From: a bacterium
GTDB lineage: Bacteria > Actinomycetota > Acidimicrobiia > Spongiisociales > ZC4RG35
Direction of reading: 5' to 3'
DNA length: 64,000 bases
Assembly: GCA_028819345.1 (NCBI GenBank)
Contig: JAPPLW010000099.1
Span: 72,503-136,502 of the forward strand
In this document: positions 17,478 to 26,156 of the stretch, piece after piece
Numbering within the stretch: the stretch's first letter is position 1
Layout: each line of letters starts with the position of its first letter
Made by a program: the position numbers and the translations under genes
The notes under the pieces: generated by a model
Database searches by the model: none
What the model saw: the letters and a program-made list of their open reading frames with translations, nothing else
Told to the model about the DNA's origin: nothing

Positions 17478-18715
17478 TAGGTAAACGGCCATCCTTTCCA
17501 GTAGTTGCGAATCCTCAGCCAGATCCCATACAGACCCAATGGCTCGAAGATCATGAACAGGATCACCAGGAGACCGAACAGAACCTGGTTGAGTTGGAAC
17601 ACCGACAGTCCAGGACCTGCTCCAGGGAGGACATTCACTACCCCGAAGTCGTCGGGGGAGACCGAGAGCACTACGTCGGCAACCGTGGCCAACAAACCCT
17701 CTCCATCAGCGATCACGTTGCTCAGCCACTCCGTGAAGTCCTGGACCAGGCGGGGCAGCAGGATCACGAACGCCGACCCCATCAAAGCGCCCGAGACGGT
17801 GCCCGCCCCTCCGATAAGGATGATGGCGATGAACTCCACCGACAGGAAGAGGTCCCAGGTCTCAGGAATCTGCCTCCCGACGAAAGATGCGAACAGAGCG
17901 CCGGCCACCCCGGCGTATGCCGAGGAAATCCCGAAGGCCATCAGTTTGTACTTGAACTCGTTCACACCCATTATCTCTGCGGCGATATCGCGGTCGCGAA
18001 TAGCCTGGAAAGCGCGACCCGCCCTGGTGCGCTGCAGGTTCTTGGCCAGCACCGTCGCCACCACCAGGAGACCCAGCATCAAGAGATAGACCTTGGCCTC
18101 CTCGCTGATCTCGAATCCCAACCAGACTCCGTCTGAGGCGAAGTCAACCAAGGGCTCCTCCTCCTTCCACATCCGTAGCTGGAACTCCGGAAACCTTCGT
18201 CCCGCGAAGGACCCGCCGGTAATGAACTTGAGGTTGCGCCAAGCCCACTCGCCGATGAACACCAGTCCCAGGGTGGCGAATGCCAGATAGAGGCCCCGCA
18301 CCCGCACCGCGGCCGGACCAACCAGCAGCCCGATGGCGGCCGGGATGATTCCCGCCATGGGAAGCCAAATCCACATGGGGAGACCCAAACCCCACAAATC
18401 GCCGGGTGGAGCGCCGAAAACCACACCCACATAGGCGCCGAGGCCCATGAAAAAGGCGTGCCCCAGGGACACTTGGCCCGCCACTCCGGTGAGCAAGTTG
18501 ATACCCAATGCCCCGATACCGAAGATGGCCACGTGCGACAGGAGCTTCATCCAGTCGTTGTTTCCGAGAAAGTCGGGGTAAAAGGGGATGCTGGATGCGA
18601 TGGGGGCGAGAACCGCCAGCACCAGAAAGGTCGCCAACGCCACCTTTTTCGTGGCCGTGGGCATCAGCGCCTGATCGGCGGAGTAGGAGGTGTAGAGGTG
18701 GGGACGGCCTCTCAC
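17474..18715 (-). CDS. livM: Branched-chain amino acid/amide ABC transporter permease LivM
   Basis: This is an inner-membrane permease with about ten hydrophobic helices. Family markers are GINLLTGVAGQVSLGHAFFM, GLYLAFATLGLVFI, RAGRAFQAIRDRDIAAEIMG and IILIGGAGTVSGALMGSA. GTG 18715 overlaps the livH stop by four bases (GTGA), so the first ~17 residues are accepted, although an internal ATG (MPTATKK) is possible. A loop of about 40 residues after the fifth helix (KFITGGSFAGRRFPEF onward) is typical of this subunit. It pairs with LivH to form the channel. Confidence 0.92.
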   Translation of the reverse strand: MRGRPHLYTSYSADQALMPTATKKVALATFLVLAVLAPIASSIPFYPDFLGNNDWMKLLSHVAIFGIGALGINLLTGVAGQVSLGHAFFMGLGAYVGVVFGAPPGDLWGLGLPMWIWLPMAGIIPAAIGLLVGPAAVRVRGLYLAFATLGLVFIGEWAWRNLKFITGGSFAGRRFPEFQLRMWKEEEPLVDFASDGVWLGFEISEEAKVYLLMLGLLVVATVLAKNLQRTRAGRAFQAIRDRDIAAEIMGVNEFKYKLMAFGISSAYAGVAGALFASFVGRQIPETWDLFLSVEFIAIILIGGAGTVSGALMGSAFVILLPRLVQDFTEWLSNVIADGEGLLATVADVVLSVSPDDFGVVNVLPGAGPGLSVFQLNQVLFGLLVILFMIFEPLGLYGIWLRIRNYWKGWPFTY

Positions 18716-19662
18716 ACCCGCCTGACCTCCTCGGTCCCGAAGATGCCGTAGGGACGGATGAACAACACGATCATCATCACGAGATAGGGCACAATCCCGC
18801 TGAAGCCCGTCCCGAACAACGGATGGTTCAAATAGCTGCCGGCCGCAGCCTCGGCAACTCCCACCGCCAACCCTCCGACCACCGCTCCCACAACGGAGTC
18901 CAGCCCTCCCAGAATGATGGCGGGAAAAGCGCGGAATACCAGGAAAGCGGTGTCGGGGAATACGCCTATCCGCCGGGGATAGACGGATCCGAAGATCCCA
19001 CCCACCGTGGCCAGCACGGCGCCGATCGCCCAGGCTATGGCGAAGATGACGCCAACGTTGATTCCCTGGGCGCGAGCCGCCTCCTGGTCGAAGGCGGTGG
19101 CCCGCATCGCGACTCCGGTGCGGCTCCGGAAGAAGACCCCCACCAGCAGCACCAGCGCCGCAGCCACCAGGAACTGGGCGATTTCGGTGTGGGCGATGAT
19201 CACGAACCCAAGGTCGGCAGCGGCGTCCCCCCAGGGATCGGCCATGGATCGGGGATCGGGACCGATGTAGTCAGTGACGATGGTCATCAGGATGACATTC
19301 ATGCCCAAAGTGACGATGGCCACCGAGAACAGGTCTTCTCCCACCATGGGACGCAGGAAGACCCTCTCCAGCAGGATGCCCACCAGCGCTGAGAGCGCCA
19401 ACGCCGTCACCACCGAGATGGACCAACCCAGAAGGGGAGGCAAATCGAGAAAACGACCGGGAAAATTGAGTTCCACCGCCACTCCGGCGGTGATGAAGGC
19501 CCCGACGGTGGCCAAAGCGCCGTGGGCGAAGTTCACCACCTGGGTGGCTTTGAATATGATGACGAACCCCATCGCCAGCAGTGCGTAGATGGTCCCCAGG
19601 GAGAGTCCGCTGACGATGGTGCCCGCCAATTGGCTGTATTCGGCTTGGGCCAGGATCTCCAT
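18712..19662 (-). CDS. livH: Branched-chain amino acid/amide ABC transporter permease LivH
   Basis: This second membrane permease of the system has 316 aa and about eight helices. Diagnostic stretches are GLSLGTIYALLAMGFVIIFK, QVVNFAHGALATVGAF, MRATAFDQEAARAQGINVG and FPAIILGGLDSVVGAVVGGL. It starts at ATG 19662 after a 58-base gap from fadD and overlaps livM by four bases. Confidence 0.92.
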   Translation of the reverse strand: MEILAQAEYSQLAGTIVSGLSLGTIYALLAMGFVIIFKATQVVNFAHGALATVGAFITAGVAVELNFPGRFLDLPPLLGWSISVVTALALSALVGILLERVFLRPMVGEDLFSVAIVTLGMNVILMTIVTDYIGPDPRSMADPWGDAAADLGFVIIAHTEIAQFLVAAALVLLVGVFFRSRTGVAMRATAFDQEAARAQGINVGVIFAIAWAIGAVLATVGGIFGSVYPRRIGVFPDTAFLVFRAFPAIILGGLDSVVGAVVGGLAVGVAEAAAGSYLNHPLFGTGFSGIVPYLVMMIVLFIRPYGIFGTEEVRRV

Positions 19663-19720
19663 GGTCAGGGACTGAGCATCATCAGGGCATCCCCAAACCC
19701 GGTCGCCGAGTCAGCGCCAT

Positions 19721-21607
19721 TCAGGTCCTCGAGGAGTACATGTCGACGATCAAATCCCCGAACATCTCTTCCATTGATGATCTTTTCAGCTTCTGGGTGG
19801 CGGTCAACTCTCCATCCTCGTGGTCGAGCTCTTTGGGAAGCATGCGGAATTCACGGATGTTCTCCACCCGGGAGAACTTGGAGTTCGTCCGGGCGATGAC
19901 CCCCTTTATCAACTCCATTACTTCGGGCTTCTCTCCCAGGTCCCGATAGGTCGTGTAGGGGATGTTCCGACGCGTGGCCCAGTCCCCAACTGTGTCGAAC
20001 TCGATACCGACCAACGCGGTGAGGTAGTTCCTCCCGTCGCCGATCACCATCGCCTCCTTCACGAAGGGTGAGGTCTTGAGGCTGTTCTCGATCTCCGAGG
20101 GAGAGATGTTCTTGCCGCCCGAGGTGATGATTATGTGTTTGATCCGGTCCACGATCTTGACGTAGGTGCCGTCCACCCATTCCCCCACATCCCCGGTACG
20201 CAGCCACCCGTCGGCAGTGAATGCCTCAGCGGTCTCTTCCGGCTTGTTCCAGTATCCCCGGAACACCCCTGGGTGCCTGGTCTGGATTTCCCCGGTCTCC
20301 GGATCAATCCGGAATCCTATTCCGGGGTATGGTTCCCCCACCGTGCCAAGCTTCATCCGCCCAAAGAAATTGTTGGTGGCAAAACCCGCGTTCTCGGTCA
20401 TTCCGTACACCTCGTAGAGATTCACCCCCAGCCCGTGGAAGAATTCAATGACCTCCGGAGCGATGGGCGCCGCTCCGGTTGCCGCAAACCGGCAGCGTCG
20501 GAGGCCGATCCTCTCCAGTAGCGCCCGGAAGACCAGTGGATAGCCAAGCATGAAGAGAATGCCGCTCTGTAAGGTGTGCCTACCCCCGTTTTTGACCCGC
20601 TGCCGTCCGATGACCCTGGCCAGTGCGCTGCAGAAGGACATGAAAACCCGTTTGAACCGCGTGGCGTCCTTGCTCTTGATGATCACCGAAGCATGGAGTT
20701 TCTCCCAGATGCGCGGAACCGCAAAGAAGAGGGTGGGTTGCACCTCCCTCAGATTCTCCTGCACAGTGTCGATGGACTCGGCGAAATTCAAGGTCGTCCC
20801 GGTGACAGCAGACGTCCAAGTGGAGAAGATCCGTTCGGCCACATGGCAGAGAGGCAGGTATGTGAGTATCTCGTCGGAGGGATTGGGCCCCACGTTGTTC
20901 GGCATGCGGCTATCGGCGTTGATCAGTTCATCGAAGCAGTACTCCGCATTGGCGTTGTCCAGCATCGCTCCCTTGGGCGGGCCGGTGGTGCCCGAGGTGT
21001 AGACCAGGGTCATCACATCATCGGGTCCTGCCTCCCCCATCCGTTCTTCGACCGCGCCCGGATTCTCGGCCCGATGCAAACGACCCATCTCCAGGAAATC
21101 GTCCCAGAATACGAACCTGGGGTCATTCCGATAGGCCCGGAAGCCGCGCGGCTCCACATGAACGACCCTCTCCAGATCGGGGAGGGTGTCGATCACCTCC
21201 ATCAGCTTGTCCGCCTGTTCCTGGTCCTCCGCCAGATGGATACGCGATCCCGAGTCGGAGAGCAGGTACCGGACCTCGGCCGCAGGGTTGGTCGGGTAGA
21301 GCCCGACCGTTATCCCTCGGACTGCCACGGTGGCCACATCCAGGATCACCCATTCGGGACGGTCTTCGGAGTGGATGGAAACCCGGTCACCTGTCTCCAC
21401 TCCCAGCGCCAAGAGGCCGTGGGCGGCCAGCAACACCTGCTCCCAGTATGTGCCCCAGGTGGTCTCCTGCCATATACCCAAGTCCTTGTGGCGCAACGCC
21501 ACCAGGTCGGGACTGCTCATGGCCCGCTCTCTGACGAGTCGGGCGACAGTCCTTGTCCCCATCGCGGCTGCCGCCGGGGACACGCTGTTCTCCATTACGA
21601 CCGTCAC
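19721..21607 (-). CDS. fadD: AMP-forming long-chain acyl-CoA synthetase
   Basis: This is an ANL-superfamily ligase of 628 aa, of the long FadD15-like kind. It has the P-loop-like YTSGTTGPPKGAM, AFAVPRIWEKLHASV-type core, the acyl-AMP motif YGMTENAGF, and WLRTGDVGEWVDGTYVKIVDR with the hinge, followed by SGGKNISPSEIEN. It adenylates a carboxylate and transfers it to CoA. GTG 21607 has AGGGAG six bases upstream. It heads the liv operon, an arrangement known from several bacteria that take up aromatic or branched carboxylates, so ligand import followed by CoA activation is inferred. Confidence 0.92.
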   Translation of the reverse strand: MTVVMENSVSPAAAAMGTRTVARLVRERAMSSPDLVALRHKDLGIWQETTWGTYWEQVLLAAHGLLALGVETGDRVSIHSEDRPEWVILDVATVAVRGITVGLYPTNPAAEVRYLLSDSGSRIHLAEDQEQADKLMEVIDTLPDLERVVHVEPRGFRAYRNDPRFVFWDDFLEMGRLHRAENPGAVEERMGEAGPDDVMTLVYTSGTTGPPKGAMLDNANAEYCFDELINADSRMPNNVGPNPSDEILTYLPLCHVAERIFSTWTSAVTGTTLNFAESIDTVQENLREVQPTLFFAVPRIWEKLHASVIIKSKDATRFKRVFMSFCSALARVIGRQRVKNGGRHTLQSGILFMLGYPLVFRALLERIGLRRCRFAATGAAPIAPEVIEFFHGLGVNLYEVYGMTENAGFATNNFFGRMKLGTVGEPYPGIGFRIDPETGEIQTRHPGVFRGYWNKPEETAEAFTADGWLRTGDVGEWVDGTYVKIVDRIKHIIITSGGKNISPSEIENSLKTSPFVKEAMVIGDGRNYLTALVGIEFDTVGDWATRRNIPYTTYRDLGEKPEVMELIKGVIARTNSKFSRVENIREFRMLPKELDHEDGELTATQKLKRSSMEEMFGDLIVDMYSSRT

Positions 21608-21695
21608 CGGACGCTCCCTTCAAACCTGCGGGACAGGCGTCTTAACAGAATATCAAGACCTGACCACCGATTCCTTCCGGCACGGGTACCGCGCC

Positions 21696-22130
21696 TCAGG
21701 ACCCCAGAGACCATTCCGCGCCACCCTCCCAGTGCTCCTTTTTCCAGATGGGCGCCCTCTCCTTCAACTCGTCTATCAGGTAGCGAGCCGCGGCGAAGGC
21801 CTCCGCCCGATGGGCGCTGGAGACCGCCACCGCCACCGCCACCTCTCCCACTTCCACCCTGCCCATGCGGTGCTCCACCGCCATGGCGATGACCGACCAG
21901 CGTCGGGCGGCCTCCGAGACGATTTCTGTGATCTTTCCGCACACCCGGGTCCTGTACACCTCATACTCGAGATGGGTCACCCCCTCCCGGCGCGGGGAGT
22001 GGTTGCGGACGGTCCCCAAGAACAGGGCAACCGCTCCCGCCTCGGGATGGCCCACCTCCTCCAGCAAGCCACCCACGTCGATGCTGTCTTCCACCACCGC
22101 AACGCGGGAACTGGGAAAAGGGGTATTCAT
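21696..22130 (-). CDS. moaE: Molybdopterin synthase catalytic subunit MoaE
   Basis: MoaE, with MoaD, puts sulfur into precursor Z to make molybdopterin. Motifs are GAVALFLGTVRNHS, the HRMGRVEVGE core strand, and the C-terminal RAPIWKKE holding the catalytic lysines. The length (144 aa) is normal. moaD and other moa genes are not in view. It is divergent from the zincin-like gene, 41 bases away. An Arg-Arg-Glu-Gly stretch after NHSP replaces the commoner NQGR loop, a modest variation. Confidence 0.92.
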   Translation of the reverse strand: MNTPFPSSRVAVVEDSIDVGGLLEEVGHPEAGAVALFLGTVRNHSPRREGVTHLEYEVYRTRVCGKITEIVSEAARRWSVIAMAVEHRMGRVEVGEVAVAVAVSSAHRAEAFAAARYLIDELKERAPIWKKEHWEGGAEWSLGS

Positions 22131-22171
22131 ACACAGAGAAGTTAGCCCCCATCCGCCGTAAAATCGGCGCG

Positions 22172-23251
22172 GTGAGCGAAGATCTCTTCACCCGGTTGAT
22201 GCGAATGTTCAGCCAGCCCGGCCCGGTGAACCTGGACCTGGCCCGCGAGATATCCCGCCATCTGGCCGGAGAGCCACAGTTGCTCAATCCATGGACCTCC
22301 GAAGAACTCATCGAACTGGTGAGACTGGCCGAGTACCAAATCTCCGAGGTCGCTCCCTTCAGCTTCCCACCCGCCTCGACGGTGATTCCGCTCGGTCCCC
22401 GGGAGTGGGGCGACGCCATGGTGGAGGAATTCGCCCCGGTTGTGGAACCATTCGCGGCCCAGGTGGGGGAAGGCGCAGCAGGCCAGCCTTGGGGGATGCT
22501 GATCCCACTGGGCCCGGTCCTAGCCGGCGCGCAACTCGGGGCCATGGCAGGACTGATGTCCGGCCGGGTGATCGGAGCTTGCGAGACCGGACTGCCCACC
22601 GGGCCCTCCAACCGGACCCTCCTGGTGGCTACGGTGATAGAAGACCTGGCCGACCAACTTCCTGTGGACGGCCGCCAGGTGCGCATGTGGGCGGCTCTTT
22701 ACGAGACGGCCCACCGGGCGGTGTTCTCTCTTCCGCATGTGGCGGACCTCTTCCGCGCTTTCAATGAGGACTATGCCTCGAGCCTGAAGCTGGCGCCGGA
22801 TTCGCTGATGGAGCAACTCGGATCGATGGGAACCGACCCATCGGCGATCTTCCAATTGGATCTGGACGGCGAGGGAGCAGACCTCTTCGACTCCTCGGCC
22901 GCCGGGCCGGCCCGTGAGAACCTGAACGCCTTTCTGGGAATGACCGGCGGAATGGCGCGGTGGCTGGTCGCAGAGGCGGGAGCCCGGCTTCTTCCCGACC
23001 TCGACACGATCGCTTCGGAACGCCAAGGTACCCTGGATCTCTCAGATCCGGCCATGCAGACCGGAGCGATGGTCACCGCCTCTCCGGAAGCGATCGCCGC
23101 CGGGGAAGTCTTCCTTACCGAAACCGAGGAGCGTTTCGGGCCCGACGCAGCTCAGCGCGTCTGGCAGCCCGACGGATTCCCGACCCCCGAGGAGATCGAC
23201 GACCCCGTGGGCTGGGCAGCCCGGGTGTTACTGAACGATCCCCTCTGGTAG
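22172..23251 (+). CDS. Zincin-like (DUF2342-type) protein with degenerate metal site
   Basis: This 359-aa protein resembles the actinobacterial family of putative zinc-dependent hydrolases (DUF2342, sometimes annotated with F420 biosynthesis). The family's HExxH is expected where this protein has YETAH (177-181): the first metal-binding His is Tyr, while Glu178 and His181 remain. The rest, including GPVLAGAQLGAMAGLMSGRVIG and the C-terminal zinc-domain helices ending GWAARVLLNDPLW, looks intact. It may be an inactive or structurally repurposed member. The GTG 22172 start has no strong ribosome site. It is followed by ahpE in the same direction, 47 bases on. Confidence 0.7.
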   Translation: MSEDLFTRLMRMFSQPGPVNLDLAREISRHLAGEPQLLNPWTSEELIELVRLAEYQISEVAPFSFPPASTVIPLGPREWGDAMVEEFAPVVEPFAAQVGEGAAGQPWGMLIPLGPVLAGAQLGAMAGLMSGRVIGACETGLPTGPSNRTLLVATVIEDLADQLPVDGRQVRMWAALYETAHRAVFSLPHVADLFRAFNEDYASSLKLAPDSLMEQLGSMGTDPSAIFQLDLDGEGADLFDSSAAGPARENLNAFLGMTGGMARWLVAEAGARLLPDLDTIASERQGTLDLSDPAMQTGAMVTASPEAIAAGEVFLTETEERFGPDAAQRVWQPDGFPTPEEIDDPVGWAARVLLNDPLW

Positions 23252-23298
23252 TCCTGTAAGCTTCGGCAACTACTGTCCCCAACCCGGGAGAACCCAAA

Positions 23299-23757
23299 AT
23301 GCCTGCAGAAGTTGGCGCACCCGCTCCCCCCTTCTCTTTGCACGACCAAGACGGCAACACTGTGACGCTGGACGATTTGACCGACCGCAACACGCTTCTG
23401 GTGTTCATACCTTTCCCCTTCACCGGCATCTGTGAAGCAGAACTCTGTGAGATCCGGGACCATTCCGACGATATCTCGAGCCTCGACGCCAATGTGGTGG
23501 TAATCACCTGCGATACCCGATTCTCCAACAAGAAGTGGGCGGATGAACAAGGGTTTGACTTCCCCATCCTCTCCGACTTTTGGCCACACGGCCAGACCGC
23601 CCGGGAGTATGGGTGCTTCAACGACGAGATGGGCGTGGCGTCACGGTCCACTTACGTACTCGACCAGACCGGAGTGGTCAGGGAGATAATCTCTACCGAC
23701 GCGTTGAAAACTCCTCGCGAATTCCAGAGCTACGGCGAAGCGCTGCAACGTCTCTGA
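23299..23757 (+). CDS. ahpE: AhpE-type peroxiredoxin
   Basis: This thiol peroxidase of 152 aa reduces peroxides. The peroxidatic cysteine is Cys45 in FTGICEAELC, with Thr42 in the conserved place. The motif matches mycobacterial AhpE (FTGIC). Unlike the one-Cys AhpE, a second Cys sits at 50 and another in VITCDTRF, so an intramolecular resolving step is possible. The thioredoxin-fold features VLDQTGVVRE and FPILSDFWPHG are present. ATG 23299 is preceded by GGGAGAA. Confidence 0.9.
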   Translation: MPAEVGAPAPPFSLHDQDGNTVTLDDLTDRNTLLVFIPFPFTGICEAELCEIRDHSDDISSLDANVVVITCDTRFSNKKWADEQGFDFPILSDFWPHGQTAREYGCFNDEMGVASRSTYVLDQTGVVREIISTDALKTPREFQSYGEALQRL

Positions 23758-23794
23758 TCAGCCCCCCCCCCGGGACCCCGTCACTGACCTATTC

Positions 23795-24022
23795 CTAGGA
23801 CTCCTCGGCGGCGTCCGTTGCGGCGGCGTCCGTTGCGGCGGCGGCTTCTTCGGCTTTGCCTTCTTCAACCCCCTTGCGGAACTCGCGGGCAGATGATCCC
23901 AACGATCGCGCCAGCTTGGGAAGCTTGGAGGCGCCGAACAGGAGCAGCAGTATCAGAACAATTATCCCAAGTTCCAAGGGTTTCAGCCCGAACAACGTCT
24001 TCTCCTTTGTGGTCTCTTGCAC
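23795..24022 (-). CDS. tatA: Sec-independent translocase subunit TatA
   Basis: This 75-aa protein has a short N-terminal segment, one transmembrane helix (LELGIIVLILLLLFGASKLPKLA) with the FG hinge, an amphipathic helix (RSLGSSAREFRKGVEEG), and an acidic Ala/Thr-rich tail. That is the TatA/TatE pattern for export of folded proteins. The tail is encoded partly by a perfect 15-base tandem repeat (23807-23836). No tatB or tatC is nearby. It is convergent with ahpE. Confidence 0.9.
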   Translation of the reverse strand: MQETTKEKTLFGLKPLELGIIVLILLLLFGASKLPKLARSLGSSAREFRKGVEEGKAEEAAAATDAAATDAAEES

Positions 24023-24040
24023 CGCCGGGGTGCGGAGCAG

Positions 24041-24925
24041 TTAGCCCAAGGCTAGCGCATCGATGGCTTTCTGGAGCCGCTCCCTGGTGACAAACCGGAT
24101 CCGGGGGTCTCGGCGTTCCCACTCGTAGACGGAAAATGGCCCATATTTCTCCGTAACCAGCATCCCGCGGGCCATGCGGGAGCCTGCCATGTCCATGACG
24201 AAGCGGCGCATGTCGCTCTCCGTGAGTTCAGGATGCCCATCCGCCAGGTGTGGGATCTCCCTCACCATCACGGTGGCGGCGCCCTTGCGGGCGTGGAAGG
24301 TCGCCGAATCCGGACCCGGGGACACCGTGTAGCCGCGCAGGGCCAGAATGCCGCGCACCAAGGCCCCGGCGGTCATGTTCCCGGGGTCTACGCCCTGGAG
24401 GCGGAGGGCCGCCTCCACCTTGGCCGGGATGGTCAGAAACGCCGCCAGAGGCGCCAGCGCCTCCCCCTCGGGGGGCGGGGTCGGCGTAGACGAGATTCCG
24501 GATGCCACGAAATCGCTGTCCAGCGGATCTCGGGTCGCCTCGGAAAGCCCCACTATCTCGGGAACGGGAAAATTCTCGGGGAGCTTGCCCGGCTCTTCGA
24601 AGTCCACACTCCCCACCTGTTTGGACCGGTCCCCGTGGACGACGAAAACCTCTACCCTGTCCAGGCCTTCCAGGGGAAGGGTCTGGCGGGCACGCCGCAC
24701 CGCCTCCAGGGCGTAGTAGCACAGCAGGTCGGTGAGGATAGGGTCGTCCTCAACCATCGGCACCCCGAAGGTGACCTGGATCGCATCCCCGGAAACCGAC
24801 AGGTCTTGTAAGTTTGGTACCGGAGCCAGGGGATCCGGCTCGGGTTGGGCGGAAGAGCGGGGACGGACGCGACGAACCAGGCGAACCGACAAGATGATGA
24901 GGCCTGCCAACGCCAGCAGGAGCAC
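24041..24925 (-). CDS. Membrane-anchored protein with Mrr-like C-terminal domain
   Basis: The N-terminus is one transmembrane helix (LLLALAGLIILSVRLVRRV). An acidic Pro-rich linker and a soluble region of unknown fold follow. The last ~90 residues (GYTVSPGPDSATFHARKGAATVMV, then FVMDMAGSRMARGMLVTEKYG and RFVTRERLQKAID) resemble the restriction-endonuclease-like domain of Mrr/DUF2034 membrane proteins, but I cannot place a full set of catalytic Asp/Glu/Lys residues. GTG 24925 cuts into the hydrophobic helix; the frame is open for another ten codons with GGGAG near 24955, so a non-standard start upstream is possible. Function unknown. Confidence 0.6.
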   Translation of the reverse strand: MLLLALAGLIILSVRLVRRVRPRSSAQPEPDPLAPVPNLQDLSVSGDAIQVTFGVPMVEDDPILTDLLCYYALEAVRRARQTLPLEGLDRVEVFVVHGDRSKQVGSVDFEEPGKLPENFPVPEIVGLSEATRDPLDSDFVASGISSTPTPPPEGEALAPLAAFLTIPAKVEAALRLQGVDPGNMTAGALVRGILALRGYTVSPGPDSATFHARKGAATVMVREIPHLADGHPELTESDMRRFVMDMAGSRMARGMLVTEKYGPFSVYEWERRDPRIRFVTRERLQKAIDALALG

Positions 24926-24987
24926 GGCATAACCGAACAGTCCCAGAATTACTCCCTAGTTCTCGGCCTCTCCATTGTAGGGAGATC

Positions 24988-25263
24988 TCAGGAGGCTACC
25001 GCCGTCCTCCTCGACCGCTCGTGCCGGACCCGGCGACGCTCTCGCTCCGACAACCCTCCCCAGATTCCAAAACGCTCGCCGTTGTCCAGCGCGAAGTCCA
25101 GACATTCGATCTTCACCTCGCACATCCCACAGATCGCCTTGGCCTTGCGGGTGGAGGATCCCCGTTCGGGAAAGAACAAGTCGGTATCCGCTCCCAGGCA
25201 GTTGGCATAGTTTTGCCAGCCCAACTGATCGTTGGCCATCGCATCTATCAAGCTCCGTCGCAT
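24988..25263 (-). CDS. whiB: WhiB-family iron-sulfur transcription regulator
   Basis: WhiB proteins bind a [4Fe-4S] cluster and the primary sigma factor to control gene expression. The four cluster cysteines are Cys22, Cys45, Cys48 and Cys54, the turn motif is GIWGG (66-70), and a basic DNA-binding tail follows (ERERRRVRHERSRR). The length (91 aa) is typical. ATG 25263 has AAGGA seven bases upstream. A strong promoter and a palindrome lie just upstream. It is divergent from sdhC. The family is confined to Actinobacteria and their phages, which supports the host assignment. Confidence 0.95.
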   Translation of the reverse strand: MRRSLIDAMANDQLGWQNYANCLGADTDLFFPERGSSTRKAKAICGMCEVKIECLDFALDNGERFGIWGGLSERERRRVRHERSRRTAVAS

Positions 25264-25306
25264 CTTTCGTCCTTATCTACAAACCAGGCCGCCCGCCGCC
25301 CGGTCC

Positions 25307-25325
25307 TTACATCGATGTAATTACA
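25307..25325. promoter_or_regulatory. Overlapping palindromes, candidate operator of whiB
   Basis: TTACATCGATGTAA (25307-25320) is a perfect 14-base palindrome, and TGTAATTACA (25316-25325) is a perfect 10-base palindrome overlapping it. They lie just downstream of the whiB -10 element, at about the transcription start and first bases of the transcript, a position suited to repressor binding. The AT-rich composition stands out in this GC-rich window. Confidence 0.5.
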
Positions 25326-25333
25326 ATCATGCG

Positions 25334-25362
25334 ACTATAGACAGGGCGCGGGACATTGTCAA
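25334..25362 (-). promoter_or_regulatory. Strong sigma-70-type promoter of whiB
   Basis: On the minus strand a perfect -35 TTGACA (25362-25357) is followed by a 17-base spacer and -10 TATAGT (25339-25334), which matches consensus at five of six positions. The start point should be near 25327, giving a leader of about 65 bases before whiB ATG 25263. Confidence 0.75.
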
Positions 25363-25436
25363 ATGAGATGGAGGCTGTGGCTCACTGTCTCCGGAACGTT
25401 TACAATCTTTGGGCAGTCGATGCCTGAACGAGTTCC

Positions 25437-26156
25437 GTGACGCCCGCCTCCGTTTCAACCTCTCGACGCCGTCCCTGGCCGATGGAGTTCTACCGCTCGG
25501 CCGTCGGTAAGAAGTGGGTCATGGGCGTCACCGGCATCGCTCTCCTGGGGTTCGTGCTGGCCCACATGATCGGCAACCTCAAGGTCTATCTGGGTGAAGG
25601 GCAGTTGGATTCATACGCCCACTTCCTCAGGGAGTTGCTTTACCCGCTACTCCCCAAGACCGTCACGCTTTGGCTGATGCGGACCGGCCTGGTGATCGCA
25701 TTCCTCCTTCACATCCACGCAGCGGCCAGTCTCACCTTGCTGAACCGACGGGCCAACACCGCCTACCGGGGTCCCCGCGACCTGGCGGTGGCGAGCTACG
25801 CCTCCCGAACCATGCGATGGAGCGGCGTGATCGTGGCCGTCTTCCTGCTGTGGCATCTCGCCGATCTGACCTGGGGAGTGACTCCCATGGCGCCTGAGGG
25901 ATGGACGGCCGGGGCGGTGGAGGCCAACCTGGCCGCCTCCCTGTCCCGGGGAGGGGTAGCAGTCCTGTACATCGTGGCCAATCTGCTGCTGGGCATCCAC
26001 ATCTACCACGGCGCATGGTCTCTCTTCCAAAGTCTGGGATTGGCCCATCCCTCCTACAACCGCTGGCGACGCTGGTTCGCGCAGGCCTTTTCCGCGGTGA
26101 TCGTGATAGGCAACGTCAGCATACCGATCGCGGTCTGGACCGGGTGGGTGGGATGA
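25437..26156 (+). CDS. sdhC: Succinate dehydrogenase cytochrome b subunit
   Basis: This membrane anchor of succinate dehydrogenase is of the trans/non-classical type, where one b558-family protein replaces SdhC and SdhD. It has five predicted helices. Heme-ligand histidines are in [26 protein letters not shown] and [13 protein letters not shown] 25437 is used; ATG 25482 ([12 protein letters not shown]) would drop 15 Ser/Arg-rich residues and is plausible. It overlaps sdhA as ATGA. The pattern matches Mycobacterium Sdh1-type and epsilonproteobacterial enzymes. Confidence 0.92.
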   Translation: MTPASVSTSRRRPWPMEFYRSAVGKKWVMGVTGIALLGFVLAHMIGNLKVYLGEGQLDSYAHFLRELLYPLLPKTVTLWLMRTGLVIAFLLHIHAAASLTLLNRRANTAYRGPRDLAVASYASRTMRWSGVIVAVFLLWHLADLTWGVTPMAPEGWTAGAVEANLAASLSRGGVAVLYIVANLLLGIHIYHGAWSLFQSLGLAHPSYNRWRRWFAQAFSAVIVIGNVSIPIAVWTGWVG

